Below the pieces are notes generated by a model, which did no database searches, was not told the DNA's origin, and saw only the letters and a list, made by a program, of their open reading frames with translations. Both the position numbers and the translations under genes were made by a program. DNA of 64,000 nt from Blasia pusilla (taxonomy: Eukaryota > Marchantiophyta > Marchantiopsida > Blasiales): positions 61,132,001 through 61,196,000 of the forward strand of contig CM114271.1 of the NCBI GenBank assembly GCA_050084515.1, read 5' to 3'. Positions 12,901-24,036 of the stretch are shown in pieces; positions within the stretch are counted from its first letter, which is position 1, and each line of letters starts with the position of its first letter.

Positions 12901-13788
12901 GTCATTGATGCTTTGTGATCCTCTCCTCACTTCGTTCAATTGTTGTTTCAATTGAAGCTTTATGGCCTTTATAGATATTTGGAACAACTTTTCCAATGTA
13001 TCCCAAACCTCCTTTGGAGTATCAACATCTTGAATGTGACCAATCATTGGCGAACTAATCGTTATTGAAATATAGTGGATTACTTGCCTTGCCTATTTGT
13101 TCTAAGCACAAAAATTCAAGTATGTTGAGTCACCTTCTAGCTTGGCCTTATCAACTATAACAAGCTCATATAGTTATTGACCTATGAGAAATTGTTTCAT
13201 GAGAAACTTCCAGACATTCTAACTTTTCTCATCTAGCTTCTCTCCTATGATTGTTGTCGGGAATATTCCATAAAGAACAATTTTACTCATAAAAACGTAA
13301 TTTTAGGCTCTCCATTACTCCAATTGAAGCATAAACCACTCCTAAGCATAAATTGACCTGAAATTTTCCAAATTGATCAATTGTATGAAAGAACTAGTCA
13401 AAATTGGTCTGTAGAGAGCAAACTACACAACTTTCCTTCACTAATTGCACTTTCCTACACTGAAATTGTTGTTGCAAGAGCTTAGAATATCATAATCAAA
13501 AAAATTTGGATGCGTTGAAACGCTCTCGACAAGCTTTAAGAAATGGTCAAAAGGAGCCTTTGCAATCATTTATCCAAATTTTTTTGACCAACATGAACCC
13601 ATGTTGCTAAATCGACAAAGAAAGCCGTTAAAAATGCCTCTAAAGTTTTGTCACGGTAACAACTCCACCTGAATCCTTGTGCCATTCAAGCTCTGATTGA
13701 GATTTCCTTCTCCCAACCTGAAATTTTTCCTTCTCTTGCCTCGCTTCTCTCCTCAAACACTAAGAACTTCAATTGATGTTCTCCTATC

Positions 13789-13800
13789 GCTCTGATACCA
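13789..13800 (-). other. Primer binding site, initiator tRNA-Met type
   Basis: The minus strand reads TGGTATCAGAGC, the standard plant retrotransposon primer binding site complementary to the 3' end of initiator methionine tRNA. It sits directly next to an LTR end in CA (TTTTCTACA, 13801 onward on the plus strand). This fixes orientation and the LTR boundary of the copia remnant at 11-13.8 kb. Confidence 0.85.
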
Positions 13801-14060
13801 TGTAGAAAACTACTAAAGAAGTATAAGTGATGGGATATGACTTCATACACCACCATGGAGAACAAAATTTTGCAATAAGACAATGATTGGAGGTTGGTCC
13901 CCTTCTTAATTATATAGGGTATGTACAAGCAACCCTAACCCTAATCCTAACCATAGTCTTGAGTTACACTAACTATGATTAACTAACCCTAGTTAAGATA
14001 ATCGTGTTTTACTAACTAACCAAGATTAAGCTTCCATACTTCGTGTGAGTACCAAATGTA
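13801..14060 (-). repeat. Copia 5' LTR, outer end uncertain
   Basis: Begins on the plus strand with TG at 13801, next to the primer binding site. It contains a run of telomere-like CCTAA units (13931-13952) inside the LTR. The far boundary was not found because no second LTR is present for comparison. Confidence 0.5.
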
Positions 14061-15467
14061 AGAGTTCGGGTGTCCGATGAGCTTGAATATAACTCAGTCT
14101 TCAATAGCGGAGTTGTTCGGAATCTAGGCTTCGTTAAGATGGGTGGAGGAGAGATATCATAATACTAGTTGCGAATTACAAATGGAAAAAAGACCTACTG
14201 CGAGATTGAGAAACTAAGAGTCAAGATGGGAGGGTAACCATGAGACACACTAAATGCAATGTAAGAGGATGAGGCAATTTTTCATAGTCAAGACAAGGTG
14301 AGAACGTCTATGAGACCCCTAAAGTAATTTGTACATCCATATCTATTTGATGAAGAGATAAACCCCTCGTAACTCCTCAAAACATTTTGGGTCTATAATT
14401 TCATGTCTTTTGGGCAAGTCGGGAAGAATAAAAGTTTGCCAAGCCAACTTTTGTAACGAAGCATTTTTACCTTATGCACAACACGAGCTTAACACACTAG
14501 TGCTTGCTTTTAGCATGCAAGAATTATTCACATCCACTCAAAAAAAGCAACACCAATTTATACTTAATTTGCAAGTGTAGTTTCCTTCAAAATTAGTTCA
14601 TGCATGCTCAAAGATATAACATTTTGGCCAAATCATCGAAATATTTTAAAAGCATATCTCTAAAAGATAATAAGACATATAGGTATTAGTTAATTGTGGA
14701 AAGATAAGTCTTTCCATAATCTTTTATGGAAGAAAATTTGTATTGTGTAATACTCTCTCATCCAATTGACTCATGTCAAGTTTTTAGATTGGTGGAAACT
14801 TGTCCATTTTTTGAAAAATAGGACTTATTTTTTAACAAAGAGAATAAAAAGAAATGAGAGACAAATGAAGAGTCTAATATTATTTCACTGATTTTCTTTA
14901 TTAATTATCTATATCCTTAATTAAATAACTTCCATTCATAACATACATACATACATAACCATCGTCTTATTTCGTATGCTAAAAGAAATATCACATTTCT
15001 TTAAGGAGAAAGGCCACATTTTTCCAGATATTTTCCTTACGTAATAACCCATCAATTCATACGACTTAATATGAAAGTTGCTAACGTAGTTTTATTTCAT
15101 AATTCCTGACTTAATTTTAAGTGCGTCATCGCTTTCGTAGCACGTGAGTGATCCATGCCCATTCAAACAAAGGAAAGGAGAAGAGAGATGGCGACGAGAG
15201 GAAGAGGGGGAGAAAGATGGAGGAGGAGGAGGAGATAGGGCGGTGAGACGAGTGCGCGTGGAGTGTGCTCGCGATCACTCGCTTGCACAGTCTTGTATTC
15301 GGTGCCGCACTGCAACTCTCGCGCACGCAGGAGCTGCTGCCGTGGGCCTGCGGCGAGAGAGGGAGCTTGGAGCTGGGCGCGATTGCCGGGGGAGGTGTGC
15401 AGGGGGTGAGAGAGGAGGACGAGCTCAGCTGATTCGGGGCGGTGAGTTGGGTTATGGGCGGTTGGCC
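14061..15467. other. Intergenic region and presumed 5' region of the protease gene
   Basis: 14061-15120 is AT-rich with no gene seen. 15120-15467 changes sharply to purine-rich, GC-rich host DNA. That part contains short upstream frames: an ATG at 15188 (16 codons, Arg-rich), one at 15217 (9 codons) and one at 15454 that overlaps the main start. No TATA box could be assigned with confidence. Confidence 0.5.
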
Positions 15468-15603
15468 ATGGCCACTGCCACCAGAATTTGTGGGCAGCTG
15501 CACATCCCATCGCCGTCGCCATCGCCATCGCTATCAGTCGCCTCGCTCGCGAAGATCGCCGCCTACCCGCCAACGGCTCCTGCACCAGCTTCCAAGTCAT
15601 TAG
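15454..15603 (+). promoter_or_regulatory. Overlapping upstream ORF, 49 codons
   Basis: An ATG 14 bases before the protease start opens a different frame that ends at TAG 15601-15603, inside the coding sequence. If the transcript includes it, ribosomes would have to scan past this ATG to reach the main start, whose context (GGCCATGGCC) is stronger. The transcription start is unknown, so a role is inference. Confidence 0.4.
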
Positions 15604-17210
15604 AGTCCTCCCAATTCCTGAAAACTGCCGAGAGTTGTGGGACTCCCTCTGGAATTACTCCGGTGGTTCGTGGGAATGGCTGGCGCAATCGTGGATTCTA
15701 CTTCTCTCGGTGGGCTCTTGGTGATGGAGCACGGGTGCACTGGGATTCTCGGAGGTGCTGCTGTGCTTTAAAAGCGGTGGATGATTTGAATTCGGCCGAA
15801 AGATTGGAGAATGGCTCGAAGCGGCAGCAGGTGAGGATCAGTCGGCCAAAATTGGGATCTCGGTGGCAATCCTCTGGCGCCGAGTGTCGAGGAGAGCAGG
15901 TTGAGGAGGGTGTGTTTATTCTTGTTGAAGATGGGGGAGTACTGGAAGAGAGGGAGAGGGAAAGGGAAAGGGAGGAAGAGGATGTTGGAACTGCACTGGT
16001 GAGAGGAAATTCAGGAAGGTTGGAAGGCGAAAGTAGTGGAAGAAGGGAAGAGTGGGGATGGAAAGGCAGGGCTATATTGCTTGCTGCCTTGCCGGGTGTG
16101 GTGGGTCTGAATCTCGAGGGCCCTCAATCAGTTCTTCAAGCTCTCGGAGTGCTAGCAGCCATCATCACAGTGCACGAAACGGGACACTTCATGGCTGCTC
16201 GTCTGCAGAACATTCATGTGACGAAGTTTGCTGTTGGATTCGGCCCCACTCTCGCGAAGTTTCAAAGGCAAGGGGTGGAGTACTCTCTGAGGAGTTTTCC
16301 TTTGGGAGGGTTCGTGGCGTTTCCTGATGATGATCCCAACAGCGAATTCGATCCAGATGATCCGAATCTGCTAAAGAACAGGCCGATGTTGGACAGAGCA
16401 ATTGTGATATCAGCTGGAGTCATAGCTAACTTCATCTTTGCCTACTCAGTACTGTTTGTGCAGACCTTCAGTGTGGGTTTACTCGAGCAGGAGATGTTTC
16501 CTGGTGTGGTAGTTCCTGAGGTCATCAGCAAATCTGCTGCGGCCAAAGCAGGGATGAAACCTGGAGATGTGGTCCTGGGAGTGGGAGGAGTAAACTTCTC
16601 AGCCAAAGAGGCTGCAGTGTTTGAACTTGTAGATACGATAAAAAAGAATGCTGGCAACAAGCTTTCGCTGAATGTTCAGAGGGGTACAGAAGTCGTGAAT
16701 GTGGACGTTGTTCCTGAGCAGAATTTGGATGGATCAGGGCGAATAGGAGTTCAGCTTTCGCCCAATGCCAAGCCACACAGAATAAAGGCTAAGAACTTGG
16801 GAGAGAGTGTGGTACTGTCTGCCAAAGAGTTCAGTAGGCTGACATTGACTGTGGTGGAGGGTTTGAAGCAGATTGTGTTCAACTTCGAGAAAACTATCGA
16901 CAATGTTTCTGGACCAGTGGCAATAGTGGCCGTGGGGGCTGAAGTCGCGCGGTCAGATATTGCAGGTTTGTTCCAGTTTGCTGCAATTGTAAACATCAAT
17001 TTGGCCATTGTGAATCTTCTACCGCTTCCTGCCTTGGATGGAGGGTACCTGGCATTTGTTGCCTTGGAGGCTTTGAGAGGTGGGAAGAAGCTCCCTGAAG
17101 GGGTGGAGCAAGGCATCATGTCTTCGGGGGTATTGCTGTTACTGGCACTAGGAGTTGTTCTCATGGTGCGAGATACCCTGAACCTGGGATTCGTACAGCA
17201 GATGTTGTAA
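15468..17210 (+). CDS. Plastid site-2 zinc metalloprotease (RseP/ARASP-type)
   Basis: Intronless gene for a 580-residue intramembrane protease of the S2P/M50 family. These proteins cut membrane proteins within or near the bilayer, and plant homologues act in chloroplast membranes. Residues 1 to about 70 are Ser/Ala/Pro-rich like a plastid transit peptide. About residues 155-175 hold an ERERERER-type charged run encoded by a purine microsatellite. Catalytic HETGH is at residues 236-240 within a hydrophobic helix. A GPTLAKF/PLGGFVAFP block follows, then a membrane segment (VISAGVIANFIFAY), a PDZ domain at about 345-430 (AAAKAGMKPGDVVLGVGG), the second zinc motif NLLPLPALDGG (N516, D524), and a last membrane helix (GVLLLLALGVVLMV). 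The start is the first in-frame ATG, in good context. The frame stays open upstream to 15144 but only with GTG. It is longer than the roughly 440-residue Arabidopsis relatives (figure from memory), mainly N-terminally. All key residues are present. Confidence 0.93.
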   Translation: MATATRICGQLHIPSPSPSPSLSVASLAKIAAYPPTAPAPASKSLESSQFLKTAESCGTPSGITPVVRGNGWRNRGFYFSRWALGDGARVHWDSRRCCCALKAVDDLNSAERLENGSKRQQVRISRPKLGSRWQSSGAECRGEQVEEGVFILVEDGGVLEEREREREREEEDVGTALVRGNSGRLEGESSGRREEWGWKGRAILLAALPGVVGLNLEGPQSVLQALGVLAAIITVHETGHFMAARLQNIHVTKFAVGFGPTLAKFQRQGVEYSLRSFPLGGFVAFPDDDPNSEFDPDDPNLLKNRPMLDRAIVISAGVIANFIFAYSVLFVQTFSVGLLEQEMFPGVVVPEVISKSAAAKAGMKPGDVVLGVGGVNFSAKEAAVFELVDTIKKNAGNKLSLNVQRGTEVVNVDVVPEQNLDGSGRIGVQLSPNAKPHRIKAKNLGESVVLSAKEFSRLTLTVVEGLKQIVFNFEKTIDNVSGPVAIVAVGAEVARSDIAGLFQFAAIVNINLAIVNLLPLPALDGGYLAFVALEALRGGKKLPEGVEQGIMSSGVLLLLALGVVLMVRDTLNLGFVQQML

Positions 17211-20200
17211 AATATTTTAGGTCAACACTAGATGTTTGCTTCATTCACTTCATTTGACGAAACACTTGCTACTGTGATCTGATTTCTACTTCGATGTAAA
17301 GAATTCAAGATCTTCAAGTGAACTGAAACTGGATCGTTGTAAAGGTTGCTGATTATGACCCCTGGTACCCTCCGTATAACAGTAACCTATTGAATACTTG
17401 AGATGCATGTATGTGATCCGATTATCATCTAATAATGTGCTCTTCACCAGACTGGCCCTATCAGTGTGGTGAGATTTGAATGTCAATCTTTCCGAACTTC
17501 CAAACCCATCTTTGTGCAAATTTTGAAAGCAATCTGCCGCCTTAATTAGAGCTCAACTTTTGTTTGCTCACCCACACCCTTTTCTGCCTCTTCTTTGCCT
17601 CATTCCTTCCATAGAAAGTATGCCTATGGATCAATTACGGCACTCACCAAATCATGAGCAAAGTTACTTGATCCAAATTCTGAACGTGGATTCAATTGTC
17701 TTGCTAGTTGGCACATTCTGTTCAGTGTAGGAGGGCAGCTTATTGCTATTGCCTATATCATCCTCTGAAACTAAAAAACACATCTGGGGTTGGTTCATTT
17801 GCAACTTTCTTGGCTGGGATGGAAAATTTGTACACTGGTTGCAGTATGTTTTCCATCCATCCACTCCTTCAAATTCATCCTGCACCTGAGTTTCTGCACC
17901 CGTCCGAGTTACTAGTACTCTCTCATCAGGACAGTGGGTCTAGGGTAGCAAGGCTATGACAGGTACTGCTTCAGGCGAAAGGGTGCTCTCTTTGGAGTTG
18001 GGTCTCCTCGACAGTTCATCAGTTCACTGTGTATTCAAGAAACTCAGGTGAGATTCAAAGCGTTTCATACTAAGTACAGAATTACATCTTTCTTTCTTGG
18101 TAACACCAAACTGAGTCACTAATTGCATGACCACATCTCTATAGTCGTCCAGGAGTTCTGCTCTCACTGTCAACAATTGGCGATTCATCTTTCTGATCCC
18201 ATTGTTGTTCCTCACTGACAACCAACAACTGGATGACATCTCTCTAGTTTTTAAGAAACCTTGCATCAACGGTGAATAAGGTACTGCTTGCCTCTCTGTT
18301 CTCCTTTCAAGTTCCTCAGTGATTGTCTTGAGTTGCACGGTACATCTTTTGCTGATCTTTTACCATGAACTATTAGTACCTGGGTACTAATAGATCATGA
18401 CAAAAATTCCCTTTGGTGTGCCAAAGGTCCTTCGGCTTTGGTGCACTGATCCCATCAATAGGACCATTCAATTATGGTGTGGAAAGTGGTTTTGGATTCT
18501 ATTTTCTGAGTAGTGATTTTCAATTCGAAGATGCTTATCATAAGAAAAAATCTTACTTTGCGAGCAAAATTCGCTCATAATTTGATTTTATCAAGGCCAC
18601 TACTCTCCTTGACCAGTCACAGTTTGAATTGACTGCTTTTGTACTAGATTTTGCTACATTTGACTGTTTTTGCACTAGATCCGTGGCTGTCGACCATAGT
18701 CATATGTCAGACTATTCTGAGCAGGTGTCAAGTAACTTTCTCTATGGCTTTTTACAGTTCAATGAAAAGAGGAATACCCCAGTTCTTGAATCCCCAAATT
18801 TCCTGTCCTGGTGTAGGTTTTGCATGGACAGTCAACTCATGCCCATTCCACTTCTGGGATAGTTAGAGCCAGCTCATGTAGATGGGGAAGACTACTCATT
18901 GTTTAGTGCTTGTAGTCTCCTTGCTACTGTATGCTCCTGGTCAGACAATGGTAATGCCTGAGATGGGTGGAAGAGGAAAAAGTGGAGAAAATACCATGTA
19001 ATTGGAAAGACATTAACGCTCTCACGCAGTGAACGCCCTCCTTACAGAATGTTAGCTTGGAGCTTCCAAGTATCAGCCAAGAAACGCTCTATGACGCAAT
19101 CTATCTTGCATTAGCTGAATTTGGATCCCAGAGCACACTACCTTCTGATCCAGCGGTCGTGGATAGTAAATCTAGCCTACCGAATGCGATGAAAATCTCA
19201 GGTGACACCAGCTTAGCAATTTCAGAGTAGGTTGTTGCTCTTTCTGCTGTCAATTTCTTACGAGTAATCAGAGAGAGCACATCTTCCCATAATTTGTAGA
19301 ATGTTAAGGTTGTTCACATATTCATTCCTCTTTTTGTGGTTCAAGGGAAATCAATTTTGACCTTGAACTTAAGTCCCCACCCCAACAACGAATCCATCAC
19401 AAATACTTCTCGAGGTGTGCTGGTGATGGCCCCTATGGAAAGTGCGTTTAAAGTGCAGAAGCTCTCTTTCAGATACGCGAGAGATCCGAGTTTCATAAAA
19501 GTTTTTGGACCCCATTGTTGCCCGATTTCAACCGCTACCATATACAAAAGAGAAGTTGCTAACCTACTATATAGGTAAGAAGATATTTAGACTAGAAGAG
19601 TGTACAGTCTTTTCTCCCTACTATACAAAGAAAACCCAGAGAAGGGAGCCTAGTCTTCCTACTCCTACTACACAAAGAATGCCTCTAGTCTTTGTACTCC
19701 GAAAGAAAAGCCTCCAACCCCACGGGGAATAACTTGTTTAGAATAAGTTAATCCGTGTAGTGTTTCCCGTCTTCTCCGTTCATGTTTTCCCGTGTATGGA
19801 GTGTTTTTCATCTGTTTCTTTTCAATATATTCCGAGTGTTTTTAAAAAAGATCCAAAATGGTTTAAGATAGAATCAGTAGAGTAATGTGGGGTCTTTTAT
19901 GTTGCTGCTTCACGGTTGTCTTTGCGCTAGCATTCTTTCCACTGCTTTCACAACAAAAACCACATGAAAATTACTTTTATGTTGCTTCCTCGTGGTTTTG
20001 TTATGAAAGCATGTTGCTGCAACTTTCATAACTCAATCCACATGGAGGTCCTCTTTTGCTCCAAAAGGAGCTGTGTTGCAATGACAATCTTTCTAGGGTT
20101 TTGCAAACAGAGATTATATCTTGAATCCTTCTCTAGGTAACATATTACAATGTAAATGAAGTTCTCTTGACTTTTGGTGCTAACACATGGGATCTTGGAT

Positions 20201-21514
20201 GTGTCATAGTTTGCACGGAAAAGAGAGTATTTAACCGCACAGAAAACGGACAAGATAGGGACACGACCCTCTATGATGGCGCAGATTTTGTCCAAAGATA
20301 TCATCTTCCACATCCTACTGAGGACCTTGGCAGCAAAGAGGGTATTTAACAACACATAATATAGAGGTACAAACAAGACTCTAGATGATGGTGTATATGT
20401 GTGTGGACATGAATATATATATTCCGACATCCACTTGAGGACCTAAATATTGTTGCTCATCACTAGGTGTAGGTTCAATATATTTCTACTTAATAATGAC
20501 TAAATTATTTTTATTTGTTTCGTATTGAACAAAATTTGCTCAATACAAGCAAAGAGAAAGGATGTTGCCAAGTAGAAAACCAAAGGAATCACTTGTCATG
20601 ATTGACAAGAGAAAACATTATTTGTAAATATTCCAAATTTTAGATCACATCTATAATATTGGTGGCATCCGCAGTCATCAGATTTGCTATTGTATACCCA
20701 TTGTCTCCAATCAACATGTTGATTGAGCTCAATTTCATAAAAAACGATCGTAATGCATTCGTGGGACCACATTTGTATATCTCCCCAAACCTTATACGAT
20801 GCAAGTATCAAGAGTCATGATAGTCACATCATAATTACAAAATATAGTTTGTTTTCAGCTCCTAGTGTAACATCACACTTTCAAAAGACCATTTTCTTAC
20901 AATCATAACAAACTACTTGCTTGTGGCTCATGAGAGTGTCATCGTTGTAATTAAGACTTCGTTAAGAGTTGTCTATAGGTGTCCAAAAATAGAGTGTCAA
21001 ACCATAGACACTTTGCGATTGTGAGGTCATTGTGATGGGACTCTCAAGAGCCGTGAGAAAATTGCCTCTTGCTACCATGTCCCAACATTTGGTAGTGGCA
21101 AAACCCACCCTTCCTTGTAAAGAAAATCTTCTTCGTTTTCCTATTCAAGAACATTCCCCCTCCTCCAATGATTGATTGATTGCAAATATAAAATGATTGA
21201 TAGGCTAAGAACTAATGAGCATGCAAGATCATGCTTAAATAATAGGGACTATCAAAGTTAATAGGTGTCTTTATTTGGGAAGAGCATTGTATGAGAAACA
21301 GTGACTTCTGGAAAGTCCACGAAGTAAAATATGGCCAGATACATTTTGTTCAAATTAGTGTACTCTTTCACATTCAAATAATAAATGTGTTTTTTTAAAA
21401 TATCAAAACCCGTACTAATCCAAGGTTTCATCTTATTTTCGTCATAAATTCACAACTCGTTACCTCAACAAACACACCCCCGCGCCCCTTTTGCAAATTG
21501 TACAACATGACCAA
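17211..21514. other. Long stretch without a recognised gene
   Basis: 3' flank of the protease gene, then unassigned DNA. The minus-strand frame 18024-18338 (104 residues, charged and possibly coiled-coil near its start) is the only one with a gene-like composition, but it has no family resemblance. 18364-18399 is a short palindrome. 19560-19870 looks LTR-like in composition but no partner copy was found. The rest appears to be decayed sequence. Confidence 0.4.
18364..18399. repeat. 36-bp near-perfect palindrome
   Basis: The 11-bp arms CTATTAGTACC and GGTACTAATAG are separated by two bases, with additional pairing of outer CATGA and TCATG. It could form a hairpin or cruciform. There is no neighbouring gene to which it could obviously act as a terminator. 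Confidence 0.7.
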
Positions 21515-21600
21515 TCTATACTATAATGTGAGGAGGGGGGGTTACTTCTTTTGGTAACTCCCCCCTCCCAAAGAAGTGAAGCCCCTCTTAAGGAAGTAAT
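21515..21600 (+). mobile_element. Possible non-autonomous Helitron 5' end with hairpin
   Basis: A|TCTATACTATAATG resembles the TC-start termini of the small Helitrons at 38531 and 48554. It is followed by an inverted repeat, GGAGGGGGGGTTAC against GTAACTCCCCCCTCC, with one extra base. No matching 3' end was identified. Confidence 0.35.
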
Positions 21601-23440
21601 GTGAAAACATCTCTTTTGAGAAAAAGTTTAAAACTTTATGGGGACTAATTTTTGAAGCAGAGGTTGTATTTTTCTTAGAAAACGTTAACACTCTCCATCG
21701 GCCTTCTGTTTGAATTAGGTGACATGTCCTTCCACGGCCGAACTATTTTCTTCCACGGGCTTATTTTTGAACCAAATGTGATTTTATTCCAATGGTCTTA
21801 TAGTAGAGGATTTCTTTCACTCGCCGTAAGACACCTGTTAGCTAGGTAGCTTTAGAATTGTAAATAAATAATCCTCTCTCTAAGTTGGAGCAGACTTGAA
21901 GCTAAAGAAGGTGGCGCAGACAACTTAGAGCAAACCCGAAGGAACCAAAGAAGGTGGACATATCGTCAAATTTATGAGGTGAGGAAATTCGTCGGGCACC
22001 GAGCAAGAAATGATGAGCACCGAGTGCTTGCCATTTCTAGCGTCCAATTCTCAAGCGAGGAACTCCTTACAACACTTCTTGGGAGAGGTCCTCATTGTCC
22101 TCAAAGAGAGAGTAGTGGTCATGTGATTACTTTGTGATTCAAGCACTATAGCTCCAGTTCGTCTTTTTGGATTTGACGAGATCGGTGTGGTAGGGATCAA
22201 CCCCATAGCCATTCGCATTGTCGAATCCTCGCTCCCGTTCTAATGACGTCATGAGAAACAGAAACCTGATTGAGTTGGAACGAGCCTGCGCATTGAGTGT
22301 GGATTTAGTTCCGAATTGAATTCACCCGCTCGATTCATTTGGCCAGCTTCTTGAGGTAGCCGATTTTGTCATTGAGCATTGCGTTCATCATGTAATGAAT
22401 CTTTGCTAGGTTTGGTGGGTACCAAAAGCAAACATCGTTGAGCTTATGTGTCTGCTCTTCAGTATAGCAGAAGTGCTTCCCCAAACCACAATTGCTTATT
22501 TTGTTTCTAAGAGATCGATTCTGCACGTGGAAGAGATAGATAGTCCGTTTGCTAATTTCGTCAGTGAGAAAATTTTGGGACTTTGTGTAGGGAACTTTGA
22601 GAAACGAACATAGAAGCATATTCCAAGCTATTTGGTAAGAATCGTTATGTCAATGTCAATTTTCCTGACAGCCATGATCCAATGTTGTATTTTTAGAGGA
22701 ATATAGCTCAGAAAGCTGAGCTTTACGACGATGTTGATCATAGCTTGGCGTTTTCCAATCATAGAAGACACGTGCAATAGTTATAACAATCCTCTAAGGA
22801 ACCCGTAGACCCATTCCCTTAGACCTAATGATAGAAATTTTCCAACTCGCATTGAAGGTTGATTTGATTGCGTTGAAGTCACTTGTTGGGGGCCATGTCC
22901 AGCTAATGCAAGAGCTTCAACATGTTTATACATAGCAAGTTGCCAATCCCAAATGTTTCAAAAAAAATAGCATTCGAATGGAATTTCTCAATTATTAAAA
23001 GTCAAAGCGGACAGATTTTGTTATGGGAAAACGGAGCATTCAATCCCGGAGTTTCTTGTGAACTGAGCTATATTCCTTGTTTGGATTCAGTGCATGGCCT
23101 GCAGATCACCAACACCATTGAGGTTGTGTTCAGAACTCAAGATAGGCTTCAGCTCTTTACAGTTTCATTACTGCACTGCTGTTCAATTCCTTAGAATTGG
23201 AATCCTGTACAGATCAGCGAAATTTTTGAGCTTCAGTTCAGGATTCAGAACGAGTTTGAGCACTAGGGTTTCAGAATCATACAAATCACTGCAGTGTTGT
23301 TCTATCCCTCTCCATTTGAATGCTCTGTAAACCACTAAAACCTGTGAGCTTCTCTTCAAAACTCAGCACAAGCTTCAGCGCTGGGATTTCAAAGATACCT
23401 CGTGGGGTGCCGAGAAAGATTCACTCTCTCCCTCGCTCGC
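21601..23440. other. Unassigned region
   Basis: No recognised gene. A minus-strand frame at 22335-22619 (94 residues, no stop) has no family resemblance. 22922-23430 contains a few degenerate direct repeats (TTCAG.ACTCA...) but nothing assignable. Confidence 0.35.
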
Positions 23441-23474
23441 CTCACACTCCACCCCGCCCTCTACCCGTCACTTC

Positions 23475-23670
23475 CTATGGCTGGGCTCCGCTGGAGGTCG
23501 GGAGGATAGTTTTTCTGCAAAACCTTACTACGCCCCCTCTGGTATCGAACTGCCAACCTTCTTGCACTACATTGGTGGCTCTAACGAGTTTCCCAAACTC
23601 TCCACCACGTTCAGATTCGTATGTGTAAACTTTCTGAATTATACAATTTACGTTCGTTGAAAGAGTTGAC
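23475..23670 (-). mobile_element. SINE-like fragment with a Pol III B-box
   Basis: The minus strand contains GGCAGTTCGATACC (near 23545), which resembles the tRNA-type B-box GGTTCGANNCC. No clean A-box or tail was found, so this is weak. Confidence 0.25.
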
Positions 23671-23679
23671 ATGGCGTAG

Positions 23680-23867
23680 GTTAGGACTAGGAATGTTGTA
23701 TATAACGAGGTGCTAAATTAAAATTATAATAATATTATGTATGTGAAATTTTATATTTCTATGATTTTTTAGACTGCGATTGAAAAAAAATATTGGTATG
23801 GACAATATATTAAATTTTTTATATGCTAAATTTTGATGTTGGTACAACGCACGGGAATTCTTACTAG
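23680..23867 (+). mobile_element. Helitron 3' end (CTAG|T)
   Basis: The sequence GTACAACGCACGGG, then nine bases, then CTAG at 23864-23867 has the general form of a Helitron 3' end (half of a GC-rich hairpin followed by CTRR). The left arm of the hairpin is decayed and the 5' boundary is unknown; the start given is nominal. Confidence 0.4.
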
Positions 23868-24036
23868 TCTATATTATTAAGAGAGGATGGGGTTAGAGAA
23901 ACCCTCCTCCTGTGTTGACACATGTCCTTTCAAACCTCTCTTGATGTTGACATGTGTCATATTTAAAGAGTAGTTAAATTAAGAGCACCAAAGTCTTAAG
24001 GGACCAAAAAAAAGTTCCCCTCATACTAGTACTCCT
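23868..24036 (+). mobile_element. Putative small Helitron joined head-to-tail
   Basis: TCTATATTATTAAGAG, the 5' terminus type used by other small Helitrons in this window, starts at the first base after the CTAG of the preceding element. A candidate 3' end is the weak hairpin GGGACC...GTTCCC followed by CTCATA and CTAG|T near 24030. The 5' end is better supported than the 3' end. Confidence 0.4.

Noticed and set aside
13931-13952. Telomere-like CCCTAA repeats
   Set aside because: Only three to four imperfect units inside a copia LTR; not a telomere or clear fusion site.
15144-15467. N-terminal extension of the protease frame
   Set aside because: The frame is open but has no in-frame ATG before 15468, and the ATG there has good context and begins a plausible transit peptide.
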